Below, in pieces: positions 45,319 through 54,895 of a stretch of DNA of 64,000 bases. Location: positions 1-64,000 of the forward strand of contig NZ_JANUGQ010000012.1 in assembly GCF_024756275.1 (NCBI RefSeq), read 5' to 3'. The notes below the pieces were generated by a model. The model made no database searches and was not told the DNA's origin. It saw only the letters and a program-made list of their open reading frames with translations. Numbering within the stretch: position 1 is the first letter of the stretch; each line of letters starts with the position of its first letter. This DNA is from Streptomyces pyxinae. GTDB taxonomy: Bacteria; Actinomycetota; Actinomycetes; Streptomycetales; Streptomycetaceae. The position numbers and the translations under genes were made by a program.

Positions 45319-46654
45319 TCAGTTGCCGAGGTGATCCATCAGGTGGTCGTCCAGTTCCGCCGCCCACGCCTCGTGCCGCCACGGCCGCAGGTCCCGTCGG
45401 GCACGCCGGAGCCGTATCACCGCCACCCGGCCCCCGGTCCCCGTCGCCGCAGCGACGCACTCGTGCAGCAGATCGGCAGCTGCCTCTGGCTCGCCCATGC
45501 GCACCCGGGCCAGAGCCTGATCCGTCATCACGATGGCACGCTGGACTTGCTCTCGGGGGCGGCTCAGGGCGCCCGCCGCCCTGGCGAACCGGTCGTGCGC
45601 CACACTCGGGCTGCCGACGTACAGCTCGCAGACGCCTTCGAAGCCGCGTAGATGCGCTGCCGAGAAGCTCGTCGGTGCCGGGTCTCCGTCCACCACGCGG
45701 TCCAGGTCGTACCAGGCCAGCCTGAGGGCATCCTGTGACTGCCGCTCCTGCCCGGCGCGGGCCGCGATCTCCGCTGCAAGAGCGTGGGCCCGGGCGCGGA
45801 TCGCAGTGCTGCCTCCGTGCTGGGCATCGCGGACAGCGGCGTCGACCAACCGCTGAGCGCTCCCAGTGCCCGCGGTCGAGTACAGGGTGACGAGCGCGTG
45901 GGACATGCGCACCGTGGCCCGCCTCCACAGCGCCAGGTGTTCCGCCTCCCGGGTCGCCTCCTCGTACAGCGCGCGGGAAGCCGCGTCGTCCCGGGTCTCG
46001 AAGGCGAGCCGGCCCGCGAGAGTGGCTGCGGCGACGGCGGTCTGCCGGAGCGCGGGCAGTTGCTCAACCGGCACAGGGCCGGTGAGCAGCTGACGGCAGG
46101 CGTCGACAGCCCGGGGCCAAGAGGAGCTGGAGCCGGACGAACGGGACGGATCCGATGGCCGCGTTGACGTCCGCGACAAGGGTCTCCAGGGCGCGGAGCG
46201 CGTCCGCGTCGAGGCGGCGCGGATCAGCCAGGGCCGCGGCGATACCGACCTGCGCGGCCGGAGAGAGCAGCATCAGCAGCCCGCCTCCCCGTTCCGTGGC
46301 CGAGCGCAGCACGAGCGTGCGCAGCCGGGCCAGCTGGTCCTCGCTCTCGCCCAGATTGGCCAGGGCGTCGAGGAGCTCGGCGAAGTCGGACCCGGCGCCG
46401 AGGCTCAGCGCTCCCGTAGGGGTACGGGCGTAAAGATGGGCGAGGAGCAGTTGGTGCCGCTCATCCGGACGGACCGGTGAGGGCGCCTCCCATCGGGCGA
46501 CGGACCGCTGCAGCCCGGCCACGGACGGCAGAAGGGTGCGCCCGGAGCGTTCCGCGACAGCGAGAAGCGCACGGGCCGTCTCAGCGAGGGAGAGTCCCCT
46601 GCTCTTGCGCAGAGCCTTCAGCCGGGCGGCACCGGTCGTTCTGTCGGTCACCAC
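45319..46654 (-). CDS. XRE-type regulator with helical repeat C-terminus; frame broken near 46115
   Basis: The first part (to about 46115) has an N-terminal helix-turn-helix (ARLKALRKSRGLSLAETARA) and helical segments ending GSVPFVRLQLLLA. A different frame continues RAVDACRQLLTGPVPVEQLP and runs to a normal stop with TPR-like helices (ALYEEATREAEHLALWRRA, QSQDALRLAWYDLDRVVDG). Removing one G/C from the CCGGGG run at 46111-46116 joins them into about 445 residues. The layout is that of Streptomyces XRE proteins with a C-terminal TPR-like sensor. Either a sequencing error or a real mutation. It is 23 bp downstream of the SLOG gene, probably co-transcribed. Confidence 0.75.
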
Positions 46655-46677
46655 TCCATGCTGCCCCGGGCGGGTGC

Positions 46678-47130
46678 TCAGATGGGGACGATGAGCCGAG
46701 GTTGCCCCTTCTGAGCGGCGTAGCCGAGGGTCTGCCAGGTGCCGGACCCGGACTCGGGGTCGGTGTCCATGGCGGGAAACCCGATGGTGAACTGCGACCG
46801 GTCGACCATGTACCGGTTGCGCGCGTGGTAGGCGGGTGCCCGTAGCTCGCCGGCGCCGAGCTCGATGAGGTCGGCACGGGTTCCGACACTGTGGACGGCA
46901 GCGCGTGCGGCGTCCGGCTGCTGAGCGAGGGTGCCCGGGGTGACCACGGTGAGAGCGGCTGCTGTGTGGTCAGCGAGCCAGAGCAGGGCCAGGGTGTCGA
47001 TGCCGAGGGCCCCACCGATGAAGAAGTGACTGGTGCTGGTGGCGAAGGGGCCGAGGTAGGTGGCGAACGTCGGTCCGCAGTCCGTGAGGTTGTCGACGGT
47101 CCTGGTGCCGGTGATCGCCACAGCGTGCAT
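46678..47130 (-). CDS. SLOG/DprA-like nucleotide-binding protein
   Basis: A 150-residue single-domain Rossmann-like protein. The SLOG hallmark pattern is VAITGTRTVDN at the start, FFIGGALGIDTLALLWLAD (GGxxGxD) in the middle, and AYHARNRYMVD (RN motif) near the end, as in DprA and LOG families. The ATG at 47130 has GGAG six bases upstream. Such stand-alone SLOG proteins bind or make nucleotide ligands and often appear in defence or signalling modules. The operon with an XRE regulator next to a CRISPR array is consistent with this, but no effector is seen. Confidence 0.85.
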   Translation of the reverse strand: MHAVAITGTRTVDNLTDCGPTFATYLGPFATSTSHFFIGGALGIDTLALLWLADHTAAALTVVTPGTLAQQPDAARAAVHSVGTRADLIELGAGELRAPAYHARNRYMVDRSQFTIGFPAMDTDPESGSGTWQTLGYAAQKGQPRLIVPI

Positions 47131-47194
47131 GATCATCTCCGTGTCATAGGACGTCATATTCCCGGCGCCCACCGCGCCGGGACACAGTCGGGCC

Positions 47195-47542
47195 ATGGAC
47201 GATACCCCCCGCCCTTCGGTACTCCAGCACGACCTGGACGCCAGTCCGTACGGATGGTGTCACTGGCACCAGGACTCCTCGGACACGGCACTGGCCGTCC
47301 GCAGCATCGACCAGGGCACCGGCCCCGGGAAGAGTCTCTACGCCTGCGCCCGCTGCCGCCGGCAGTACGGCCTCGCACCGCTGGCGGAGACGGACGCGGC
47401 AATGACGCTCAGGGTCTACCGGTTCGACGCCGACGGCAACCAGCAGGAGGTGGTGCCCCGCTTCGGTTACGAGCCGGACCGCGGTCGGCCGCCGAGGGGC
47501 GGATTTCCTCCGTGCGCCTGCCCCCGGTGCCGCACCCCGTAA
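47195..47542 (+). CDS. Hypothetical protein with paired Cys motifs
   Basis: A 115-residue protein divergent from the SLOG gene. It contains YACARCRRQYGLAPL in the centre (CxxC) and CACPRCR at the C-terminus, which together could bind zinc. The middle carries an aromatic WCHWHQD segment. No family is assigned. The ATG at 47195 gives MDDTPRPSVLQHDLD. Confidence 0.65.
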   Translation: MDDTPRPSVLQHDLDASPYGWCHWHQDSSDTALAVRSIDQGTGPGKSLYACARCRRQYGLAPLAETDAAMTLRVYRFDADGNQQEVVPRFGYEPDRGRPPRGGFPPCACPRCRTP

Positions 47543-47677
47543 CCGCGTCCGCGAGGCGGTCGGCACTCTCGGCCGAGTGCGGTCGGAGAGGGCGGCCTCT
47601 GCCGAGGCCCGCAGGAGATACGACGCCGAGGTGCGCCCGGTTGGGATCCCCCAGCGGTGGTGCTCGGCTACCGCTGA

Positions 47678-47705
47678 GTCGACCCCACGCCGGCGGGAGT
47701 GATCC
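47678..47705 (+). repeat. Solitary degenerate CRISPR-like repeat
   Basis: A 28-bp sequence beginning GTCGACCCCACGCC and ending GTGATCC matches the array consensus at 23 of 28 positions without gaps, in the same orientation, 2.6 kb beyond the array. A weaker gapped match begins 59 bp further on at 47737. The surrounding 47543-47998 has no gene. Confidence 0.6.
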
Positions 47706-47998
47706 GTCGCTCCGGCCCGGCGGCTTCTGGGTCGTGGTCCGGCCCCGGCTTCAGCGGGAGCTCCGCCCCGGAGCCAGCTCTGCGGCAGCTGGAGTTCCTG
47801 GGCTGGTCCCGACTCGTCAAAGGCTTGAGGGGACCTAGACGTTCTGCGGCACGACTCGGGGTGCGGTTCAGCGGCAATGCGCTCTTGGCCGCTGAGTGAG
47901 TACCGGTTGCGGCGTTCGGGGATGCGGGCACGGTAGAAGGATGTGACACGGACCCCAGTGGCCCGGGCAGGGTCCGGGCGGAGAGAGAAGGGTGCGGG

Positions 47999-48259
47999 AT
48001 GTTGCGTACGGTCATTGACGGTGAGTGGGTGACGCTCCCGGCGACGCTGGGGGAACTCCAGGCAGCCTTGACGGACGAAGAGCGGCCGGTGTTCGAGGCG
48101 GAGATGAATGCGACCGCTTTGGAGGATCTGACACGGGTCGCGGTCCGCTGGGCGCTGCCTGCTGAGGCGCGGCAGGCGGACGAGGAGTTGTTCGTGCGTC
48201 TGGCCGCAGGTGATTACAGCGGTCTCGTGGACAGCGACGGACGACCGGTGGAATCGTGA
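47999..48259 (+). CDS. Small acidic hypothetical protein, DUF6247-like
   Basis: An 86-residue, mostly helical acidic protein (LGELQAALTDEERPVFEAEM then EDLTRVAVRWALPAEARQAD). The shape recalls the short DUF6247 or antitoxin-like proteins common in Streptomyces; this is an impression only. The stop overlaps the start of the DUF397 gene (GTGA), so the two are coupled. Confidence 0.65.
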   Translation: MLRTVIDGEWVTLPATLGELQAALTDEERPVFEAEMNATALEDLTRVAVRWALPAEARQADEELFVRLAAGDYSGLVDSDGRPVES

Positions 48260-48567
48260 GCCGGCGGTTCGCCATGGCCTATGTCTCCGCTGCAAGCGCC
48301 GGCTTCAGCGCGGCCCGAGGGTTCGTCCCGGACGCCGTAACTCGATTGATCAGTAAGGCGCCTGGCGCCAGGTTGGCCTGGGTGAAGTCGTCGTACTCCG
48401 GCGCCCAAGGCAACTGCGTCGAGGTGGCCGTTCTGCCCGGCGGCGGGTACGCGCTGCGCGACAGCAAGGCACCTCAGGGGCCGGCTCTCGCGTTCGGGCC
48501 GGAGACATTCGCCGCGTTCCTCAGTGGCGGCATGGTGCAGGCGGTGGTGGTGCGTCCGGCACGCTGA
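48256..48567 (+). CDS. DUF397 protein with N-terminal extension
   Basis: A 103-residue protein. The DUF397 core starts at about residue 41 with LAWVKSSYSGAQGNCVEVAV, continues YALRDSKAPQGPALAF, and ends FAAFLSGG. The first 40 residues are not part of the usual domain and may be a fusion or the result of a changed start. An XRE partner is not adjacent; the nearest is the broken XRE gene at 45.3-46.7 kb on the other strand. Confidence 0.85.
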   Translation: MSRRFAMAYVSAASAGFSAARGFVPDAVTRLISKAPGARLAWVKSSYSGAQGNCVEVAVLPGGGYALRDSKAPQGPALAFGPETFAAFLSGGMVQAVVVRPAR

Positions 48568-48629
48568 AAGCACCGGACGCCTCGTCCTCCTGGCCGCGCA
48601 CCGCGAGACGCGTGCCCGGGAGGACGGCG

Positions 48630-48658
48630 GAGGGGCACGGCGGGATGCCGTGCCCCTC
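48630..48658. terminator. Bidirectional hairpin
   Basis: A perfect 12-bp stem GAGGGGCACGGC / GCCGTGCCCCTC with loop GGGAT, between the DUF397 gene and the 3' end of the betaine uptake operon. Confidence 0.88.
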
Positions 48659-48683
48659 GGGGGTGCCGTATCACTCGGGCGGG

Positions 48684-49664
48684 CTACGGGAGCCAGGACT
48701 GCCAGGTGGGCTTGTTGGCCTTGACCCACTTCTCGGCGGCCTCGTCCGGGGAGAGTTTCTGGTCGGCGATCATCAGGGCGACCTCGTTCTGCTGCTCGGT
48801 GGTCCAGCGGAACTTCTTGAGGAAGGCCGCCGCGTCGCCGCCCTTGCGGGCGAAGCCGGCGTTGAGGAACTTCTCCAGCGGGGTGTGCGGGTAGGCGCAG
48901 GCGACCTTGTCGGGGTCGGCGTCGCAACCCTCCTTGTGGGGCGGCAGTTTCACCTCGGTCATGGGGACCTTGGTGAAGAGCCACTGGGGTGAGTACCAGT
49001 AGGTGAGAAAGGGCTTCTTCTCCTTGGCGAACTGCTTGATCTGGGTGATCTGCGCCGCCTCGGAGCCCGCGAAGACGACCTTGTAGTCCAGCTTGAGGTT
49101 CTTCACCAGCGCCGTGTCGTTGGTGACGTAGGACGGGGAGCCGTCCAGGAGCTGGCCCTTGCCGCCGGACTCGCCGCTGCGCAGCTGGGCGGCGTACTTG
49201 TCGAGGTTCTTCCAGTCGGTGACGTCCGGGTGCTGCTTGGCGAAGTAGGTGGGGACGAACCAGCCGATGTGGCCGGTCACCCCGAGTCCGCCGCCGGAGA
49301 CGATGGTCTTCTTGTCCTCGACGTACCGCTGTTGCTGCTCCGGGTGGCCCCAGTCCTCCAGGAGGGCGTCCACCCGGCCCTGGGAGAGGGCGTCCCAGGC
49401 GGGCACCTCGTCCACCTGGACGGTGTCGACGCGATAGCCCAGCTCGTGTTCGAGCAGGTACTTGGCGACGGCCACATTGGCCTGGGCGCCGACCCAGGAC
49501 TGGGTGGAGAGGGTGACCGACCGGGTGCCCTGGGCGGCGGCGTACGGGGACGCCTGCTTGGTCATGTCGGCGGCGCCGCAGCCGGTGAGGGCCAGCAGGC
49601 CGAGGGCGGCGGGGACGGCGACGGCCGCCTTGCGGACTCGACGGGCCGGGAGGGTCGTACGCAT
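48684..49664 (-). CDS. Glycine betaine/choline ABC transporter substrate-binding lipoprotein
   Basis: A 326-residue lipoprotein: signal peptide and lipobox LTGC at about residues 26-29, then an OpuAC/ProX-type binding domain (VTLSTQSWVGAQANVAVAKY, DALLEDWGHPEQQ, GHIGWFVPTYFAK, FLTYWYSPQWLFTK). The aromatic Trp/Tyr residues in the last segments fit a betaine-binding cage. It ends the operon that encodes choline oxidation and the ABC transporter, so it should deliver betaine or choline for osmoprotection. The permease stop lies two bases before its ATG. Confidence 0.94.
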   Translation of the reverse strand: MRTTLPARRVRKAAVAVPAALGLLALTGCGAADMTKQASPYAAAQGTRSVTLSTQSWVGAQANVAVAKYLLEHELGYRVDTVQVDEVPAWDALSQGRVDALLEDWGHPEQQQRYVEDKKTIVSGGGLGVTGHIGWFVPTYFAKQHPDVTDWKNLDKYAAQLRSGESGGKGQLLDGSPSYVTNDTALVKNLKLDYKVVFAGSEAAQITQIKQFAKEKKPFLTYWYSPQWLFTKVPMTEVKLPPHKEGCDADPDKVACAYPHTPLEKFLNAGFARKGGDAAAFLKKFRWTTEQQNEVALMIADQKLSPDEAAEKWVKANKPTWQSWLP

Positions 49665-49665
49665 G

Positions 49666-51597
49666 TCAGGCCTCCTTCCGGGCGGGCTGGGTGACCCGGT
49701 CGAGCATCAGGCCCAGGCAGACGATCGCGGCACCCGCGACGAGGCCGGTGGCCAGGTCGCCCTGGGCCAGGCCGAAGACCACCTGGTAGCCGAGGGCACC
49801 GCCGCCGACCAGGCCGCCGATGATGACGACGGCGAGGACCAGGACCACGCCCTGGTTGACGGCGAGCAGCAACGCGGGCCGAGCGAGAGGCAATTGGACC
49901 TGGCGGAGCTGCTGCCAGCCGGTGGCGCCGAGCGACCGGGCGGACTCCATGGCGACCGGGTCGACACCGCGCAGGCCCTGGGTGGTGATACGGACGACGG
50001 CGGGCAGCGCGTACACCACGGCGGCGGCCACCGCCGGGGCGCGGCCCACACCGAAGAGCGCGACCACCGGGATCAGGTAGACGAACTGCGGCATGGTCTG
50101 GAAGACGTCGAGTACGGGCCGGAGCACGCGTTCCACGCGGGCGCTGCGGGCGGCGGCGACGGCCACCGCGAAGCCGAGCACCAGGGTGACGGCGACGGCG
50201 GCCAGCACCTGGGCGAGGGTGTCGAGCGAGTCGTTCCAGACGCCCAGCACACCGATCGCGGCCATGGCGAGCACGGCGGTGAGCGCGGTGCGCCAGGTGC
50301 CGATCAGCAGGGCGAGCGCGCCGACCAGCAGCAGCATCGCCCACCAGGGCAGTGCCTGGAGCCCGTCGCGCAGCGGGTCGAGCACCCAGGCGGTGAAGCC
50401 GGCCGCCCAGTCGGCGGTGCCGCCGATCACCGGGACGCCCGAGTAGAGGTGGGCGGTCATCCAGTCGACGGCCCGGTTGACCGGCTCCGCGATGGCGACG
50501 TACCAGGACTGCGGCCACTCCTGCCGCCCGGCCAGCCGGCCGGCCACGGCGACCAGCAGGGTGCCGGCGAGGGCGAGGGCCCAGCCGAGCCGGGACGGGA
50601 GCGCGACGGGCCCGGTGTCGTCGTCGCCGGCCGCGGCGGCGGTGCGGTCGAAGACGACGGCCAGCAGCACGATCGGGATGCCGGCGGCGAGCGCGGCGCC
50701 CACGTCGACCGAGGCCAGCGCCTGGTAGACCCGGTCACCGAGGCCGCCCGCGCCGATCACCGAGGCGATCACGGCCATGGAGAGCGCCATCATGATCGAC
50801 TGGTTGACGCCGAGCAGCAGTTCCTTGCGGGCCAGCGGCACCCGGGCGGACAGCAGGCGCTGGCGACGGGTCGCGCCGAGCGAGGCGGACGCCTCCAGGA
50901 CGCCGGGGTCGGCGTCGCGCAGCCCGAGCGCGGTGAGCCGGGCCATCGGGGGCGCGGCGTAGACGACGGTGGCCAGCACGGCGGCGGGCACCCCGATGCC
51001 GAAGACCAGCACCACCGGGAGGAGGTAGGCGAAGGCGGGCAGCACCTGCATGGTGTCGAGCACCGGGCGCAGCGCGCGGAAGGTGCGGTCGGAGAGGCCG
51101 GCGGCCAGCCCGAGCAGGGCGCCGAGCAGCACGGAGGCGGCGACCGCGACGATCATCAGGGCGAGCGTCTGCATGGTCGGCACCCACATGCCGAGCAGCC
51201 CGCAGACGGCGAACGCGGCGGCGGCGGTGACGGCGAGGCGCACTCCCGCGACGCGCCAGGCGATCAGCCCGGCGGCGGCGGTGACCCCGGCCCAGCCGGC
51301 GGCGAGCAGCAGCAGATAGACACCGCGCACGGAGAGGGTGACGGCGTTGCTGATGTGGCCGAAGAAGTAGAGGAACAGCGGGTGGCTGTCGCGGTTGTCG
51401 ATGATCCAGTCGCTCACCGAGGAGAGCGGCTCGGAGAGGTCGACGGAGAGCGCGGCGGGCCAGCTGCCGCCGCCGATGAGGAGCGCGCCGAGGACGGCGA
51501 GGAGGGCGAGGGCGCCGAGGGTGAGCGGCACGGTTCTGCGGAACACCCGGGCGCCGCTGTCGCGGAGGGAGGAGGGTGCGGTCACGGCTGCTGTCAC
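49666..51597 (-). CDS. Fused double permease of glycine betaine ABC transporter
   Basis: A 643-residue membrane protein formed by two ProW-like permease halves in tandem. Each half carries the EAA-like loop facing the ATPase: [20 protein letters not shown] in the first, and [20 protein letters not shown] in the second. The GTG at 51597 overlaps the ATPase stop (GTGA). The fusion means one polypeptide supplies both transmembrane subunits, a common arrangement in actinobacteria. Confidence 0.94.
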   Translation of the reverse strand: MTAAVTAPSSLRDSGARVFRRTVPLTLGALALLAVLGALLIGGGSWPAALSVDLSEPLSSVSDWIIDNRDSHPLFLYFFGHISNAVTLSVRGVYLLLLAAGWAGVTAAAGLIAWRVAGVRLAVTAAAAFAVCGLLGMWVPTMQTLALMIVAVAASVLLGALLGLAAGLSDRTFRALRPVLDTMQVLPAFAYLLPVVLVFGIGVPAAVLATVVYAAPPMARLTALGLRDADPGVLEASASLGATRRQRLLSARVPLARKELLLGVNQSIMMALSMAVIASVIGAGGLGDRVYQALASVDVGAALAAGIPIVLLAVVFDRTAAAAGDDDTGPVALPSRLGWALALAGTLLVAVAGRLAGRQEWPQSWYVAIAEPVNRAVDWMTAHLYSGVPVIGGTADWAAGFTAWVLDPLRDGLQALPWWAMLLLVGALALLIGTWRTALTAVLAMAAIGVLGVWNDSLDTLAQVLAAVAVTLVLGFAVAVAAARSARVERVLRPVLDVFQTMPQFVYLIPVVALFGVGRAPAVAAAVVYALPAVVRITTQGLRGVDPVAMESARSLGATGWQQLRQVQLPLARPALLLAVNQGVVLVLAVVIIGGLVGGGALGYQVVFGLAQGDLATGLVAGAAIVCLGLMLDRVTQPARKEA

Positions 51598-53126
51598 GCC
51601 GCCGCCTTTCCGCCCGGCGCCACCGGGAGGCCGGCGACCACCGCCAGCAGGTCCTGCTGGTCGACGACGCCCACGCAGCGGCCGCCCTCCACCACGCGCA
51701 CTTGCCCGCCGGTGCGGGCGACAGCCTCGATGGCCTCGGAGACGGTCGCGCCGGGCGCCACGGCCGGGCCCTCGCCCGGGCCGTCGCACGGCGGGCGCAT
51801 GGCCGAGCGCACGGTGACCACCTGTTCGCGCGGCACATCGCGGACGAAGTCCCGTACGTAGTCGTCGGCGGGCGAGCCGACGATCTCCTCGGGGGTGCCG
51901 AGCTGCACCACCCGGCCGTCGCGCATCAGCGCGATGCGGTCGCCGAGCCGGAGCGCCTCGTTGAGGTCGTGGGTGATGAAGATCATCGTGCGGCCCTCCT
52001 CCTGGTGGAGCCGGACGACCTCCTCCTGCATGTCCCGCCGGATCAGCGGGTCGAGCGCGCTGAACGGCTCGTCGAACAGCAGGACTTCGGGGTCCACGGC
52101 GAGTGCCCGAGCGAGGCCGACGCGCTGCTGCTGGCCGCCGGAGAGCTGGCCGGGGCGGCGCTCCTCCAGCCCGCCGAGACCGACCTTGGCGACCATCTCG
52201 GCGGCCTTCTCGCGGCGTTCGGCACGGCCCATGCCCTGGATCTCCAGGCCGTAGGCGACATTGTCCAGCACACTGCGGTGCGGGAGCAGGCCGAAGTGCT
52301 GGAAGACCATCGCGGCCCGGTGGCGGCGGAGTTCACGCAGCCGGGTGCGGTCCATGGTCACGATGTCCTCGCCGTCGATCTCGACGGTGCCGGAGGTGGG
52401 CTCGATGAGCCGGGTGAGACAGCGGACCAGGGTGGACTTGCCGGAGCCGGAGAGGCCCATGACGACGAAGACCTCGCCCTTGCGCACGTCGAAGGAGACG
52501 TCCCGGACGGCGGCGGTGCAGCCGGTGCGCTCGCGCAGCTCGGCGGCGGGCAGCCCGGTCAGTTCCGCGTCCCCGGGTATCCGGTCGGCCTTGGGGCCGA
52601 AGACCTTCCACAGGTTGCGGACGGCGAAGACGGGGGGAGCCGCCGGGGTGTCGTCGGTGGCCGGGCGGCCGGAGGACGTGTCGGTGCCCGTGACAGCCGG
52701 GCCGGTGGCAGCGGTGGCCGTCCGGCCGGTGGACGCGTTGGGGGTCGCGTCGGCGGCCGCCTGGTCGGTGGGCGCGTCGACGACGGTCGCGCCGGTGGGC
52801 GTCCGGCCGTCGGACGTGTTGACGGGCGCGGCGGCGGTGGGGCCGGTGCCGGTGGTGGCGGGCGGGTCGACGGCGGTCGCGTCGGCGGTCGTCCGGTCGG
52901 TGGGCGCGTCGGCGGTCGCGGGGGCGGCCGGGCCGGTGGCGGGGGCGGCCGGACCGGTGGCGGCGGTCGCGGGGGTGGCCTCAGGTACGGGGGCGGGGGC
53001 CGGGTTCCGGGGGGACCGGGCCGGCGCCGAGGCTCTGGCAGCCGGCTCCTGCGGGGAGTTGGCGGACCCGGCGGTACGGGACGCGCGCTCGGTACCGGGG
53101 ACGCCCGGGATACTGGGGCTGCTCAT
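51594..53126 (-). CDS. Glycine betaine ABC transporter ATPase with long N-terminal tail
   Basis: A 510-residue protein. The ABC domain has Walker [10 protein letters not shown], signature LSGGQQQR, Walker [13 protein letters not shown] and H-loop ITHD, followed by a C-terminal CBS-like part ([20 protein letters not shown]), as in OpuAA/ProV. The ATG at 53126 overlaps the dehydrogenase stop. About 160 residues before the ABC domain are Ala/Thr/Pro-rich low complexity ([18 protein letters not shown]) that OpuAA/ProV lack. This tail is open in frame, but its role is unknown. Confidence 0.93.
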   Translation of the reverse strand: MSSPSIPGVPGTERASRTAGSANSPQEPAARASAPARSPRNPAPAPVPEATPATAATGPAAPATGPAAPATADAPTDRTTADATAVDPPATTGTGPTAAAPVNTSDGRTPTGATVVDAPTDQAAADATPNASTGRTATAATGPAVTGTDTSSGRPATDDTPAAPPVFAVRNLWKVFGPKADRIPGDAELTGLPAAELRERTGCTAAVRDVSFDVRKGEVFVVMGLSGSGKSTLVRCLTRLIEPTSGTVEIDGEDIVTMDRTRLRELRRHRAAMVFQHFGLLPHRSVLDNVAYGLEIQGMGRAERREKAAEMVAKVGLGGLEERRPGQLSGGQQQRVGLARALAVDPEVLLFDEPFSALDPLIRRDMQEEVVRLHQEEGRTMIFITHDLNEALRLGDRIALMRDGRVVQLGTPEEIVGSPADDYVRDFVRDVPREQVVTVRSAMRPPCDGPGEGPAVAPGATVSEAIEAVARTGGQVRVVEGGRCVGVVDQQDLLAVVAGLPVAPGGKAAA

Positions 53127-54754
53127 CACGCATCGCCTCCCAGCAGCTCGGCACACTTCTCTCCGACCATGAGGACTCCGATCATCGGGTTGACGGCGGG
53201 CATCGTCGGGAACACCGAGGCATCCGCGATCCGGATCCCCTTCAGCCCTCGGATCTTCAACTCAGGGGTGACGACGGCCATGTCGTCGTCGGGGGCGCCC
53301 ATCTTGCAGGTGCCGGCCGGGTGGTAGACGGTGTGGGCGACCTTGCGGGCGTACTCGCTCAGTTCCTCGTCGCCGGTGACCTCGGGTCCCGGGCAGACCT
53401 CGCGCTTCAGCCACTTGGCCAGCGGCTCGGCCTTCGCGACCTCACGGGCGATCCGGATGCCGTCGACCAGGGTGCGGCCGTCGTAGTCGTCCTCGTCGGT
53501 GAAGTAGCGGAAGTCCAGGGCGGGCTTCACCTCGGGGTCGGCCGAGGTGAGGTAGAGCCGGCCCCGGCTGCGCGGCTTGGGGATGTTCGGGGTCATCGAC
53601 ACGCCGTGCTCGGGGCGCTGGTAGCCCAGCCGCTCGGGGTTGTCGGTGAAGGGGATCTGGTAGAAGTGGAACATCAGATCCGGCCCGCGCGACTCGGGGT
53701 CGCGGCGCACGAAGAGCCCGGCGTCGCTGTCCATCGCGGAGTTCTCCGGCAGCGGCCCCTCGGTCTCCCAGACGATGACCGACTCCGGGTGGTCCAGCAG
53801 GTTCTCACCGACACCCGGCAGGTCGTGGACGACCGGGATGCCCAGCGCCTCCAGGTCCTGGCGCGGCCCGATGCCGGAGTGCATCAGCAGCCGGGGCGTG
53901 TCCACCGCGCCCGCGCAGACCAGCACCTCGCGGCGGGCGGTCAGCAGCCGCTCGGCGCCGTCCTTGTCGCGGACGTGGACGCCGCGGGCCCGGTCGCCGT
54001 CCAGCTCCAGCTTGTACGCCCAGGTCTCCAGGAAGATCCGCAGGTTGGCCCGCTCGTCCATGACCGGGTGGAGATACGCCACCGAGGCGGAGGAACGCTT
54101 GTTGTTCTCCGGGTGGTAGGCGAGGTCGAAGAAGCCGGTGCCCTCGTGGAACGGCTGGGCGTTGAAGCCCTCCACGCGCGGGACGTCCAGCGCCTTCCGC
54201 GCCGCGTCCACGAAGTCGCGGGCGATGGCGTTCCGGTCCTTCTCGTCCACCGAGACGATGTTGTTGAGCAGCCGGTCGTAGTACGGGTCCATGGCGGCCG
54301 CGTTCCAGCCGGTGGCACCCGACTCCTCCCACTCGTCCCAGTCGGAGGGGAGCGGCTTGAAGGAGATCAGGGTGTTGTGCGAGGAGCAGCCGCCGAGCAC
54401 CCGGGCGCGGCTGTGGCGGATGTGCGAATTGCCGCGCGGCTGCTCGGTGGTGGGGTAGTCGTAGTCCAAGTCGCCGCCGAGCAGGCCCATCCAGCGGCGC
54501 AGGGTGAGCACATCCGGGCGGTCCACGTCGGAGGGGCCGCCCTCGATGACGGCGACGGTGGTGCCCGGGTCGGCGCTGAGGCGGTGCGCGATCACGGACC
54601 CGGCGGTGCCGCCGCCGACGATGACGTAGTCGTACTCGTGCTCGTGCTCGTAAGCGGGGTCCTGCTCGTGCTCGTACGCGGAGTCGTGCTCCTGCTCGGA
54701 GCTGTTCCCGGTGGTGGAGCCGGGGTTGGGGGTGGGGGTGTTGCCGGTGTTCAT
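53126..54754 (-). CDS. betA: Choline dehydrogenase/oxidase (GMC oxidoreductase)
   Basis: A 542-residue GMC flavoprotein. The FAD site is [20 protein letters not shown] near residue 42. GMC signature 1 region is [17 protein letters not shown], and the C-terminal catalytic pair region is [13 protein letters not shown] with [13 protein letters not shown]. It should oxidise choline to betaine aldehyde, and with the upstream aldehyde dehydrogenase gives glycine betaine. The leader has His/Glu/Tyr repeats ([16 protein letters not shown]) from a GCTCGT-type DNA repeat. The operon continues with the ATPase gene by overlap. Confidence 0.92.
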   Translation of the reverse strand: MNTGNTPTPNPGSTTGNSSEQEHDSAYEHEQDPAYEHEHEYDYVIVGGGTAGSVIAHRLSADPGTTVAVIEGGPSDVDRPDVLTLRRWMGLLGGDLDYDYPTTEQPRGNSHIRHSRARVLGGCSSHNTLISFKPLPSDWDEWEESGATGWNAAAMDPYYDRLLNNIVSVDEKDRNAIARDFVDAARKALDVPRVEGFNAQPFHEGTGFFDLAYHPENNKRSSASVAYLHPVMDERANLRIFLETWAYKLELDGDRARGVHVRDKDGAERLLTARREVLVCAGAVDTPRLLMHSGIGPRQDLEALGIPVVHDLPGVGENLLDHPESVIVWETEGPLPENSAMDSDAGLFVRRDPESRGPDLMFHFYQIPFTDNPERLGYQRPEHGVSMTPNIPKPRSRGRLYLTSADPEVKPALDFRYFTDEDDYDGRTLVDGIRIAREVAKAEPLAKWLKREVCPGPEVTGDEELSEYARKVAHTVYHPAGTCKMGAPDDDMAVVTPELKIRGLKGIRIADASVFPTMPAVNPMIGVLMVGEKCAELLGGDA

Positions 54755-54801
54755 GTTGTTTTCCTGTCCCGATTTCCGGTTTTCAGCGCTTCGGTGCGGC
54801 G

Positions 54802-54850
54802 GGCGCCCGGGGCAGGCCCCGGAGTGTGACCGGGGCCCGCCCCGGGCGCC
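54802..54850 (-). terminator. Long hairpin between betB and choline dehydrogenase genes
   Basis: Arms GGCGCCCGGGGC-A-GGCCCCGG and CCGGGGCC-C-GCCCCGGGCGCC pair over 20 bp with one A/C mismatch, loop AGTGTGA. It sits inside the betaine gene series, so it may terminate or attenuate between betB and the dehydrogenase-transporter genes, allowing separate levels. Confidence 0.85.
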
Positions 54851-54895
54851 GCGCCTCAGCGCTTCGCCGCGTCGGCGTTCTGGCGCTTCGGCGCT

